8,844 nucleotides of DNA from an uncultured Flammeovirgaceae bacterium (GTDB lineage: Bacteria > Bacteroidota > Bacteroidia > Cytophagales > Cyclobacteriaceae). The DNA is taken from the NCBI GenBank assembly GCA_946480685.1, contig CAMLLI010000116.1, positions 1 through 8,844 on the forward strand, written 5' to 3'. The translations under genes were made by a program, and so were the position numbers. The notes beneath the pieces were generated by a model, which saw only the letters and a program-made list of their open reading frames with translations, ran no database searches and had not been told where the DNA came from. Positions 1-6,028 of this stretch are shown piece after piece. How positions within the stretch are numbered: the first letter of the stretch is position 1; every line of letters starts with the position of its first letter.

Positions 1-1
1 A

Positions 2-691
2 AGTGTTGTGAAGACAGAAGCCGATGTCGAGAAGGCGTGGCGTTATGCACAGGAGGGGAGTCGCAGTGGAAGCGGCCAGGTGATCATCGAAGGATTTATT
101 GATTTTGATTATGAGATCACGTTACTCACCATCCGTCATCGTGAAGGCGTGTCTTTCTGTGATCCGATCGGACATCGACAGGAACATGGCGACTACCAGG
201 AGTCGTGGCAGCCGCATCCCATGAATGAGAAAGCTTTAGCCGAGGCTCAGCGTATAGCCCACAGCGTTGTGGACGCACTCGGAGGCTATGGTATATTTGG
301 TATGGAATTCTTTGTAAAAGGAGATATAGTTTACTTCAGTGAAGTTTCACCACGGCCGCATGACACCGGAATGGTGACCATGATCTCGCAGGATTTGTCG
401 GAGTTTGCATTGCATGTACGCGCTATATTGGGGTTGCCGGTCCCGGTGATCCGACAACTTGGTCCGTCAGCATCCTCGGTTATTTTAGTGCGGGGCGATT
501 CATCCTCTGTTTCCTTTTCAGGTTTTGAACAGGCATTGTCAGAACCCGATACACAGCTTCGTCTTTTTGGTAAACCCGAAGTGAAAGGCGAGAGGCGCAT
601 GGGTGTATGCCTGGCACGGGCCAACTCCATCGAAGAAGCGCGCAACAAAGCGAATCGTGCTGCAAATAGTATCCGGTATAGTCTGCAGTAA
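2..691 (+). CDS. purT: Formate-dependent phosphoribosylglycinamide formyltransferase (GAR transformylase 2), 3' part only
   Basis: PurT is the ATP-grasp enzyme that makes formyl-GAR from GAR, formate and ATP in cytoplasmic purine synthesis. The visible 229 residues match the C-terminal part of the E. coli protein (392 aa) closely and almost without gaps: a [16 protein letters not shown] stretch, [12 protein letters not shown], the metal-binding [15 protein letters not shown] segment, [18 protein letters not shown], and [16 protein letters not shown] near the end. The frame is open to the left edge, so the first 160 or so residues lie outside the window. The GTG at 8 is an internal valine codon and not a start. 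The stop is at 689-691. The next gene starts 58 bp downstream with its own promoter-like sequence, so co-transcription is uncertain. Identity is clear from conserved motifs; only the 5' end is missing. Confidence 0.95.
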   Translation, partial: SVVKTEADVEKAWRYAQEGSRSGSGQVIIEGFIDFDYEITLLTIRHREGVSFCDPIGHRQEHGDYQESWQPHPMNEKALAEAQRIAHSVVDALGGYGIFGMEFFVKGDIVYFSEVSPRPHDTGMVTMISQDLSEFALHVRAILGLPVPVIRQLGPSASSVILVRGDSSSVSFSGFEQALSEPDTQLRLFGKPEVKGERRMGVCLARANSIEEARNKANRAANSIRYSLQ

Positions 692-692
692 G

Positions 693-724
693 TTGTAGAT
701 TGAGGATTAATTCTCTTATCTTTA
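693..724 (+). promoter_or_regulatory. Possible Bacteroidota-type promoter for the TerB-like gene
   Basis: TATCTTTA at 717-724 fits the -7 element TAnnTTTG except for the last base, and a TTG at 693-695 lies 21 bp upstream as a possible -33 element. This would start transcription near 731 and leave a leader of about 20 nt before the ATG at 750. This is a match by eye to a short degenerate motif, so it is tentative. Confidence 0.3.
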
Positions 725-749
725 GTTGCTTTACCATTACTCACGGGTC

Positions 750-1103
750 ATGATTGACAATACCAAACTTGAACATTTCAGAAACCTCGTTTCGCTTATC
801 ACCGCCGATGGCAAGATTGAAGAAGTTGAACGCGTTGCACTCTTTAAGATAGCTTACACACTCGGTATACCGCTGGACCGTTTCAACCTCATGCTTGAGC
901 GTGGCCATGAGTATCGTTTTCTCATTCCTCAAAACAACCACGAGCGCGAAAAGCAACTCGAAGATATGATCGAACTCGCTCTCGTTGATGGCGACTTTGC
1001 CCCAGCCGAAATAGAACTCATTACCATGGTAGGCGAGAAGCTCGGCTTTACCCACGCTGAAATCACCCACATTATACAGACGCACAGTGAAGCGTTGAAA
1101 TAG
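750..1103 (+). CDS. TerB-like small helical protein
   Basis: This 117-aa, all-helical, cytoplasmic-looking protein has no signal peptide or membrane segment. It shows the pattern of the TerB/DjlA-like domain: two similar halves, each with an Asp-Gly acidic motif (ADGKIEEVE at 19-27 and VDGDFAPAEIE at 79-89) and a following helix. In TerB of the tellurite-resistance operon these acidic motifs bind metal. No other ter gene is nearby, so tellurite resistance should not be inferred; many Bacteroidota carry such lone TerB-like proteins of unknown role. I chose the ATG at 750 because the frame's earlier TTG at 726 would overlap the probable -7 element region and adds only eight non-conserved residues. 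The 3' end runs directly into the heptad repeat array. Confidence 0.7.
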   Translation: MIDNTKLEHFRNLVSLITADGKIEEVERVALFKIAYTLGIPLDRFNLMLERGHEYRFLIPQNNHEREKQLEDMIELALVDGDFAPAEIELITMVGEKLGFTHAEITHIIQTHSEALK

Positions 1104-1106
1104 AAG

Positions 1107-1177
1107 GGCTGCTAGCTGCAGGTTGCTGGCTGCAAGCTATATAGCTGCGAGCTGCGAGCTGTGAGCTTTGAGCTGTG
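1107..1177 (+). repeat. Left heptad repeat block (GGCTGCT / AGCTGCG words)
   Basis: Ten 7-bp words run almost without a break. Five are of the GGCTGCT type (1107 GGCTGCT, 1114 AGCTGCA, 1121 GGTTGCT, 1128 GGCTGCA, 1135 AGCTATA). After one extra T at 1142 come five of the AGCTGCG type (1143 AGCTGCG, 1150 AGCTGCG, 1157 AGCTGTG, 1164 AGCTTTG, 1171 AGCTGTG). A purine tract (AGAGGAAAAAAAG) follows. The block begins 3 bp after the stop codon of the TerB-like gene. Read on the - strand it has the same order of parts as the right-hand units, so the two sides face each other. Confidence 0.85.
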
Positions 1178-1264
1178 AGAGGAAAAAAAGCTTCCAGTCA
1201 CTGGCTACAAGGAGACATAAATTATAACTACTCTTAAAGTAAAAGATATAGCTTACCAATAAAC

Positions 1265-1286
1265 AGCTAGTAACTGGCAACTAGCT
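1265..1286. repeat. Perfect 7-bp inverted repeat with 8-nt loop
   Basis: AGCTAGT at 1265-1271 pairs exactly with ACTAGCT at 1280-1286 around AACTGGCA. It lies between the left and right repeat blocks and looks like a degenerate relative of them. No T tract follows, so a terminator role is not supported. Confidence 0.55.
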
Positions 1287-1304
1287 AACCAACCGTTTTC
1301 TTCC

Positions 1305-1419
1305 CGCAGCTCACAACTCATGGCTCGCAGCTATATATTTAGCAACAACCACGCTCTGTTAACGCCAACCAATCCTGCAACCAGCAGCCAGTAGCCAGCG
1401 GCCTTTCCTTTCGCTTTCT
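1305..1419 (-). repeat. Right repeat unit 1 (115 bp)
   Basis: Order of parts on the + strand: four 7-bp words of CGCAGCT type (1305, 1312, 1319, 1326), the link ATATATTTAGCA (1333-1344), a spacer of about 31 nt, four words of AGCAGCC type (1376 TGCAACC, 1383 AGCAGCC, 1390 AGTAGCC, 1397 AGCGGCC), and a pyrimidine tract CTTTCCTTTC. Two parts recur exactly in unit 2: 22 nt at 1323-1344 match 1438-1459, and 27 nt at 1373-1399 match 1484-1510. It is listed on the - strand because it is in the opposite sense to the left block. Confidence 0.85.
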
Positions 1420-1523
1420 CGCAGCTCGCAACTCACAGCTCGCAGCTATATATTTAGCAGTCGCCACGCTCCGTCACCAATTGTCCTGCAACCAGCAGCC
1501 AGTAGCCAGCAGCCTTTCCTTTC
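1420..1523 (-). repeat. Right repeat unit 2 (104 bp)
   Basis: Same layout as unit 1: CGCAGCT-type words at 1420, 1427, 1434 and 1441, the link ATATATTTAGCA at 1448-1459, a shorter spacer, AGCAGCC-type words at 1487, 1494, 1501 and 1508, then CCTTTCCTTTC. It is about 11 nt shorter than unit 1; most of the difference is in the spacer and in the tract before the CGCAGCT words. Confidence 0.85.
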
Positions 1524-1574
1524 CGCAGCTCAAGGCTCGCAGCTATACACCAGCCGCCAGCAGCTTTCCTCTCG
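1524..1574 (-). repeat. Right repeat unit 3, partial
   Basis: Three CGCAGCT-type words (1524 CGCAGCT, 1531 CAAGGCT, 1538 CGCAGCT) are followed almost directly by two AGCAGCC-type words (1552 AGCCGCC, 1559 AGCAGCT) and a TTTCCTCTC tract. The ATATATTTAGCA link and the spacer are reduced to ATACACC, so this is a shortened copy. Confidence 0.7.
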
Positions 1575-1601
1575 CCATTCGCGGTACGTTTTCCACTCTC
1601 C

Positions 1602-1616
1602 ATAGAGATTGCCTAT
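1602..1616 (+). promoter_or_regulatory. Possible OxyR-like half operator
   Basis: ATAG-N7-CTAT (1602-1605 and 1613-1616) has the outer bases of one OxyR half operator (ATAGnTnnnAnCTAT), though the inner T and A positions are both G. It lies about 40 bp upstream of the -33-like TTG of the catalase promoter, where an activator could act. A second half at the expected distance is not convincing. Nearby arms GCCTAT (1611-1616) and ATAGGC (1645-1650) form a further inverted repeat. No oxyR gene is in the window. Tentative. Confidence 0.25.
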
Positions 1617-1656
1617 TGTGCGATAAATAAAATCGCTTTGATCTATAGGCGTATGA

Positions 1657-1685
1657 TTGTCCACTTTTGAGGCGGTATAATTTTA
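1657..1685 (+). promoter_or_regulatory. Probable Bacteroidota-type promoter of the catalase gene
   Basis: TTG at 1657-1659 and TAATTTTA at 1678-1685 (TAnnTTTG with the last base changed) are 18 bp apart, close to the usual spacing of -33 and -7 elements in this phylum. The start codon is 25 bp further on, giving a short leader. No Shine-Dalgarno sequence is seen; the leader is A/T-rich, as is common in the phylum. Confidence 0.45.
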
Positions 1686-1709
1686 AAACAATCCTTAATC
1701 TGCCATTTT

Positions 1710-3230
1710 ATGAACAAAAGAATTCTCCTTGTAACAGGAGGCTTACTGCTGGCGCTGAGCGTCAATGCCCAGCAACATCTAACAACCAATACGGGTGCTC
1801 CGGTTGGTGATAATCAAAACTCGAAGACTGTCGGACAAAATGGTCAGGTTCTGCTGGAAGATATTCATCTTATCGAGAAGCTTGCTGCATTTGATCGTGA
1901 ACGTATTCCCGAACGTGTTGTACATGCCCGTGGTGCCGGTGCGTATGGCGAGTTCGTTGCAGCCGATAATTTCTCAACTGTAACACGTGCATCTTTTCTG
2001 AATGAGAAGGGAAAGAAGACTCCGGTATTTGTGCGTTTCTCTACGGTGGTACATGGCAATGGTTCTCCGGAAACACTTCGTGATCCGAGAGGCTTCGCTA
2101 CGAAATTCTATACGGATGAAGGTAACTATGACCTGGTTGGTAACAACCTGCCGGTGTTTTTTATTCGCGATGCGATGAAGTTCCCCGACATGGTGCATGC
2201 ATTTAAACCATCGCCTATATATAATAAGCAGGATCCGAACCGGGTATTTGATTTCTTCTCGAATGTACCGGAAGGCACACACATGCTGACCCGTGTATAC
2301 TCTGACCTCGGTATACCGGCCAACTATCGTGAGATGGATGGCTCCGGTGTACACGCTTTCAAATGGGTAAATACCAAAGGCGAAGTTACGTATGTGAAAT
2401 ATACCTGGAAGAGTTTGCAAGGTGTGCGCACGCTGACGTCAGAAGAGGCAGCGAAAGTACAGGCCCAGGATTTCCAGCACGCAACGGTAGACCTATACGA
2501 AAACATCCGGAAAGGTAATTTTCCTTCGTGGGAATTATATGTTCAGCAGTTAAAAGCGTCTGAATTTGAAAAGCTGGATTTCAATCCGCTTGACCCCACC
2601 AAAGTATGGCCTGAGCAGGTGGCTAAGTTAACACTCGTGGGCAAGATGACGTTGAATCGTGTGCCGGGTAATTTCTTTGACGAAGTAGAGCAATCCGCTT
2701 TTGCTCCGGGCACATTGGTGCCGGGTATAGAACCTTCGGAAGATAAACTCTTACAAGGTCGTCTCTTTTCATATTTTGATACACAACGTCACCGTATAGG
2801 GGTAAATTTCCAGCAGATACCGGTGAACGCACCGAAGGTAGCCGTAACTTCCAACAACCAGGATGGAGCCTATAGCAACCGCCAGAAGAACTCGGATGTA
2901 AATTACCAGCCTTCCGTAACGAGCAGTAATTTACCAGACGACAGTCAGTATAAATATTCGCAAAGTACATTCACCAATACAGCGAGTGTGCAGCAGAAGA
3001 TCAGCAAGCCAAATGACTTTAAACAAGCGGGGGAATTTTATAGAAGTCTCTCGGAGAAAGACAAGGCCAATCTGATCAAGAACCTCACGGGTGATCTCGC
3101 ACAGGTACAAAACAAAGATGTAGTGAGAAAGATGGTAGGCTATTTCTATATGGCCGATGCAGACTATGGCAAACGCCTGGCCGCATCTCTTAAACTTACA
3201 CGCGAAGAAGTCGAGAAACTTTTTAGATAA
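1710..3230 (+). CDS. kat: Exported monofunctional heme catalase (clade 3, small-subunit type)
   Basis: This 506-aa heme catalase breaks hydrogen peroxide into water and oxygen. It follows the family almost without gaps. His72 (VVHARGAGAYGEF) and Asn145 (VGNN) are the distal catalytic residues, Ser111 lies in VRFSTV, and Tyr355 in RLFSYFDTQRHR is the proximal heme ligand, with GVNFQQIPVN after it. The length and absence of a flavodoxin-like C-terminal domain fit the small-subunit type. Residues 1-20 form a typical signal peptide (Lys-Arg, then a hydrophobic LLVTGGLLLALSV core and NA-Q cleavage site), so the enzyme should act in the periplasm. There is no twin arginine, so Sec export is indicated. 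A strong hairpin separates it from hemA 60 bp downstream. The ankyrin gene three places on is a likely partner. The symbol is generic, since katA and katB cannot be told apart here. Confidence 0.97.
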   Translation: MNKRILLVTGGLLLALSVNAQQHLTTNTGAPVGDNQNSKTVGQNGQVLLEDIHLIEKLAAFDRERIPERVVHARGAGAYGEFVAADNFSTVTRASFLNEKGKKTPVFVRFSTVVHGNGSPETLRDPRGFATKFYTDEGNYDLVGNNLPVFFIRDAMKFPDMVHAFKPSPIYNKQDPNRVFDFFSNVPEGTHMLTRVYSDLGIPANYREMDGSGVHAFKWVNTKGEVTYVKYTWKSLQGVRTLTSEEAAKVQAQDFQHATVDLYENIRKGNFPSWELYVQQLKASEFEKLDFNPLDPTKVWPEQVAKLTLVGKMTLNRVPGNFFDEVEQSAFAPGTLVPGIEPSEDKLLQGRLFSYFDTQRHRIGVNFQQIPVNAPKVAVTSNNQDGAYSNRQKNSDVNYQPSVTSSNLPDDSQYKYSQSTFTNTASVQQKISKPNDFKQAGEFYRSLSEKDKANLIKNLTGDLAQVQNKDVVRKMVGYFYMADADYGKRLAASLKLTREEVEKLFR

Positions 3231-3244
3231 TATACTTTTATAAC

Positions 3245-3280
3245 AAGGCTGTCTGCAGATATATACCTGCAGGCAGCCTT
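3245..3280 (+). terminator. Strong hairpin between catalase gene and hemA (terminator or attenuator)
   Basis: AAGGCTGTCTGCAG at 3245-3258 pairs with CTGCAGGCAGCCTT at 3267-3280 over 14 bp with a single G-T pair, around the loop ATATATAC. The tail is only TTTATCT, so termination may be partial, letting some transcripts from the catalase promoter continue. It ends 10 bp before the hemA ATG, so in a read-through transcript it would sit right at the hemA ribosome binding region. Confidence 0.7.
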
Positions 3281-3290
3281 TATCTACACA

Positions 3291-4313
3291 ATGAATACAA
3301 TCACTGTACTGTCACTATCCTATAAACATGCCGTGCTGGACGTACGCGCTGACTTTCAGTTTAACGATGAAGAGCGAAAACAATGGTATAGTGATCTGCA
3401 TACTATACCCGGGCTAAAAGGCGGCATAGTACTTTCCACTTGCAACCGAACGGAATTTTACCTGGAAACAAGTGCTGAGTTTTCTCCTAGAGATTTCATT
3501 CAGGAAATGCAACTGCGCAAGGGTACAACTATACCGGATGACCTGTTTGAAATCATTACAACACCGGATGAAAGCGTGCGCTATAGCATGGAAGTTGCGA
3601 ACGGACTGCACTCCATGGTGATGGGCGATAAACAGATCATTGCACAGGTAAAAAATGCATACCGCGAAAGCATGGAGGCAGGAAGAATTACCACATTGCT
3701 GGAGCGTATGTTTCAATCCGTATTCAGAAGTTACAAGCGCATTCACAATGAGACCGCACTGCACACAGGTTCCAGGTCTATCAGCTTTATAGCCCTTAAG
3801 AAAATTCATAAGGTAATTCAGCGTCCAGCGGGATATATATCGATCCTGTTGATTGGTGCGGGTGAGATTGCTGCCGACTTTATGAAGTATGCTACTGCAA
3901 AGGGCTTTCGTGTAACGATTACGAACCGCACCGCCGAACGTGCTAACGCACTGGCTACACGCTTTAATTGCGGCACCATTTCATTTGATCGTTTTCACGA
4001 CAACTTATATGCGTTTGATGTGGTGGTATCATGTGCATCCATGAAAGGTATAATTACAGATGCTCAATTGCAACCGGAACAGGCGCCTGTACTTATCGAT
4101 CTTACCACATACAGAAGTATTGACTTGAAGCAACCGGAGGGCTACACGTTTTTTTCGCTGGATGATCTTGGTAAAGAACGTGACCTGCACGACACATTAC
4201 AGGCTCAAGCCGTTGAACCTGCACGGCAGATTATAGCGGAAGAGAAAACGATCTTCGGACAATGGCTTTTCTTACGGAACAAGCCACGGGCCGTGCTGCA
4301 AGCTACTTCGTAA
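3291..4313 (+). CDS. hemA: Glutamyl-tRNA reductase, short form lacking the C-terminal dimerisation domain
   Basis: HemA reduces glutamyl-tRNA(Glu) to glutamate-1-semialdehyde with NADPH, the committed step of the C5 heme pathway. Seen in the 340 aa: the catalytic domain with nucleophile Cys51 in STCNRTEFY, the family motif GLHSMVMGDKQIIAQVK at 105-121 (Asp113 where Glu is usual), then a Rossmann NADPH domain with LIGAGEIAADF at 187-197. The C-terminus stops just after the long helix begins, about 80 residues short of E. coli HemA (418 aa), so the dimerisation domain is missing. The stop is followed 14 bp later by hemH, so no lost 3' part is hidden behind a frameshift. Motifs in the NADPH domain are divergent (DLTTYRSID where DLAVPRDI is typical). 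It lies between a heme catalase and ferrochelatase, which supports the call. A divergent second copy dedicated to this locus is possible. Confidence 0.9.
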   Translation: MNTITVLSLSYKHAVLDVRADFQFNDEERKQWYSDLHTIPGLKGGIVLSTCNRTEFYLETSAEFSPRDFIQEMQLRKGTTIPDDLFEIITTPDESVRYSMEVANGLHSMVMGDKQIIAQVKNAYRESMEAGRITTLLERMFQSVFRSYKRIHNETALHTGSRSISFIALKKIHKVIQRPAGYISILLIGAGEIAADFMKYATAKGFRVTITNRTAERANALATRFNCGTISFDRFHDNLYAFDVVVSCASMKGIITDAQLQPEQAPVLIDLTTYRSIDLKQPEGYTFFSLDDLGKERDLHDTLQAQAVEPARQIIAEEKTIFGQWLFLRNKPRAVLQATS

Positions 4314-4327
4314 TTGAAATATACTTG

Positions 4328-5422
4328 ATGACTAATGTTATGAACAAGAAAGCGATACTGCTGGTAAACCTGGGCTCACCATTGTCTCCAAACGTTGGTG
4401 ATGTGAGGCGATACCTGCGACAGTTTTTGATGGATGGAAGAGTGATCAACAAGTCATATCTCTTCCGGTGGATGCTGGTAAACCTGGTCATTGCCCCATT
4501 CCGGTCCTATAAATCCGCGAAAGCGTATCGTGCTATATGGCATGATAATTCATTTCCATTAATTCGCACCGGGCAGGAGGTAGCCGCTAAATTACAGTCG
4601 GCATTAGGCGAAGAGTACGAAGTGTTTCTGGCGATGCGTTATCAACAGCCGTCCATTGAAGGTGTATTGTCCGAAATTCAAAGCAAAGGATTTTCTTCTA
4701 TAAAAGTAATTCCGTTGTTCCCGCAATATGCTTCGGCCACCAGTGGTTCGGTTGTACAGGAAGTTATGCGCGTTGTCAGTCGCTGGGCGGTAATTCCAAA
4801 GATTACATTTGTTGACAAATTTTATGACGCGCCACTCTTCTCAAAAGCTTTTGCGTCCATCGCGGAGAGTCAGGTAACTATAGCAGGATACGATGCCTAT
4901 ATATTCAGCTATCATGGCATCCCAAAAAGTCAGTTGGATGAAGAGACACGGGATCATGTTTGTCTGAATACATTGTGTGACTACTGCGAGCACATCACTA
5001 CCGCTACTGAATATTGCTACCGCGCCCAATGCGTGCGCACGACACAAAAGATAGCGCGGGCGTTGCGTCTTCCGGTTACGCGTACCGTCACCAGCTTTCA
5101 ATCACGGTTGGGAAGCGAGGAGTGGACAGGCCCCTATACACACGATGTTATTGATGCCTTCGGAATGCAAGGCAAGAAAAAGATATTGGTATTTTCTCCT
5201 GCGTTTGTAGCCGATTGCCTTGAGACAACCGTTGAGATCGGTGTAGAGTATAAAGAAATGTTTCATCAGCAGTACGGAGGAACGCTTGATCTTGTTCCTT
5301 CACTCAACACCAACCCGGTATGGATCCAACTGCTCCGCGAGCTGGCCGTTGATAAATATATACCGACAGCCGCTGAATCCAAAACTATCACCTTAACAAA
5401 ACTTGATCTTTCTCTGAATTAA
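4328..5422 (+). CDS. hemH: Ferrochelatase
   Basis: HemH inserts ferrous iron into a porphyrin, the last step of heme synthesis, usually as a membrane-associated cytoplasmic protein. The protein has the expected length and motifs: AILLVNLGSP at the start, AMRYQQPSI, PLFPQYAS, catalytic His192 in SYHGIP, TSFQSRLGSEEW, and catalytic Glu295 in DCLETTVEIGVEY (numbered from the ATG at 4340). Start is 4328 (364 aa) or 4340 (360 aa); the second gives the more usual MNKKAILLVN beginning, and neither has a clear Shine-Dalgarno sequence. Five cysteines (208, 213, 216, 226, 231) lie within 24 residues after the catalytic His. The gene follows hemA by 14-26 bp and precedes the ankyrin gene by 5 bp, so the three are surely one transcript. 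Confidence 0.97.
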   Translation: MTNVMNKKAILLVNLGSPLSPNVGDVRRYLRQFLMDGRVINKSYLFRWMLVNLVIAPFRSYKSAKAYRAIWHDNSFPLIRTGQEVAAKLQSALGEEYEVFLAMRYQQPSIEGVLSEIQSKGFSSIKVIPLFPQYASATSGSVVQEVMRVVSRWAVIPKITFVDKFYDAPLFSKAFASIAESQVTIAGYDAYIFSYHGIPKSQLDEETRDHVCLNTLCDYCEHITTATEYCYRAQCVRTTQKIARALRLPVTRTVTSFQSRLGSEEWTGPYTHDVIDAFGMQGKKKILVFSPAFVADCLETTVEIGVEYKEMFHQQYGGTLDLVPSLNTNPVWIQLLRELAVDKYIPTAAESKTITLTKLDLSLN

Positions 5423-5427
5423 CAGCT

Positions 5428-5937
5428 ATGATTTTCCGTATTACAATCTTTATACTGCTTGCCACTATTACAGCACAAAGCCAGGATATATTTTCAGCCG
5501 CGCGTAACAATGATGTGTTGTGGCTGCAACGCTATATACAGCAACGCGCTTCGGTTGACACTACCGATCAACGCGGTTCAACACCGTTGATCATTGCTGT
5601 ATATAATCACCAGGCAGAGGCCGCCAGGATATTGCTCGATGCAAAAGCAGATCCGAACAAGCAGGACAAGATGGGCAACACGGCCTTGATGGGTGTATGT
5701 TTTCGCGGCTATACGGATATGGCAGCTTTACTCATGCAGTATCATACTGATGTTAACCAGGTAAATTACAACGGAGCTTCAGCACTTATCTTTGCCGCTA
5801 CATTTGGTCATGCTGAAATTGTTAAACTCCTGTTGAATGCCGGAGCGAATAAAGCGTTAACCGATAACACCGGTAAGAATGCATTGCAGCATGCACAACT
5901 GCAACAGAACGAAGCAATTATAGCATTGCTGCAATAG
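5428..5937 (+). CDS. Exported ankyrin-repeat protein, probable catalase partner
   Basis: This 169-aa protein has a signal peptide (IFRITIFILLATITA, cleavage near AQS at 16-18), followed by four to five ankyrin repeats: a first degenerate one at about 19-47, then clear repeats at 49-80 (GSTPLIIAVYN), 82-113 (GNTALMGVCFRGY) and 115-146 (GASALIFAATFGHAEIVKLLL), and a short last one at 148-169. It starts only 5 bp after hemH, so it is translated from the same message. Known examples make a role likely: P. aeruginosa AnkB is a periplasmic ankyrin protein required for full KatB catalase activity, and C. jejuni Cj1386 carries heme to KatA. The inference is that this protein helps load heme into, or protects, the exported catalase encoded upstream. 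The repeat fold alone does not prove this. No metal or heme-binding motif is obvious. Confidence 0.92.
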   Translation: MIFRITIFILLATITAQSQDIFSAARNNDVLWLQRYIQQRASVDTTDQRGSTPLIIAVYNHQAEAARILLDAKADPNKQDKMGNTALMGVCFRGYTDMAALLMQYHTDVNQVNYNGASALIFAATFGHAEIVKLLLNAGANKALTDNTGKNALQHAQLQQNEAIIALLQ

Positions 5938-6028
5938 CGAAGGATTTGCAGGACGATACCGATGCATTGGTTATATTCGTGCCAGTATAAGTCGGCAGCG
6001 ACCGGCATCAACGATCAACCCTGCATTC

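Larger units (their letters stand above)
1104..1656. other. Gene-free intergenic region filled with a heptad repeat mosaic
   Basis: About 600 bp between the TerB-like gene and the catalase gene contain no credible ORF. Most of it (1107-1177 and 1305-1574) is made of 7-bp words listed as separate repeats. The part between (about 1180-1300) is AT-richer and holds degenerate versions such as AACTGGC and AACTAGC plus one 7-bp inverted repeat. From about 1575 on the sequence is ordinary and leads into the catalase promoter. Confidence 0.8.

Noticed and set aside
8..10. GTG at 8 as the start of the first gene
   Set aside because: The frame is open to the left edge and the sequence aligns with the middle of PurT, so this is an internal valine codon.
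331..744. Open frames on the - strand across purT and its 3' flank
   Set aside because: They overlap a clearly conserved gene, have no recognisable domain, and have the mixed composition of shadow frames.
726..1103. Tellurite resistance operon
   Set aside because: Only one small TerB-like protein is present, with no other ter genes in the window; the domain occurs widely in unrelated settings.
1107..1574. CRISPR array or integron attC sites
   Set aside because: The repeats are 7-bp words in longer units without uniform spacers, and no cas or integrase gene is nearby; the GTTRRRY core sites of attC are missing.
1974..2420. A 148-aa open frame on the - strand inside the catalase gene
   Set aside because: It is opposite the most conserved part of catalase, shows no known motif, and no promoter or ribosome binding site was seen for it.
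4262..4327. Ferrochelatase starting inside hemA at 4262
   Set aside because: The added residues overlap the hemA coding end in another frame and do not match the start of known ferrochelatases.
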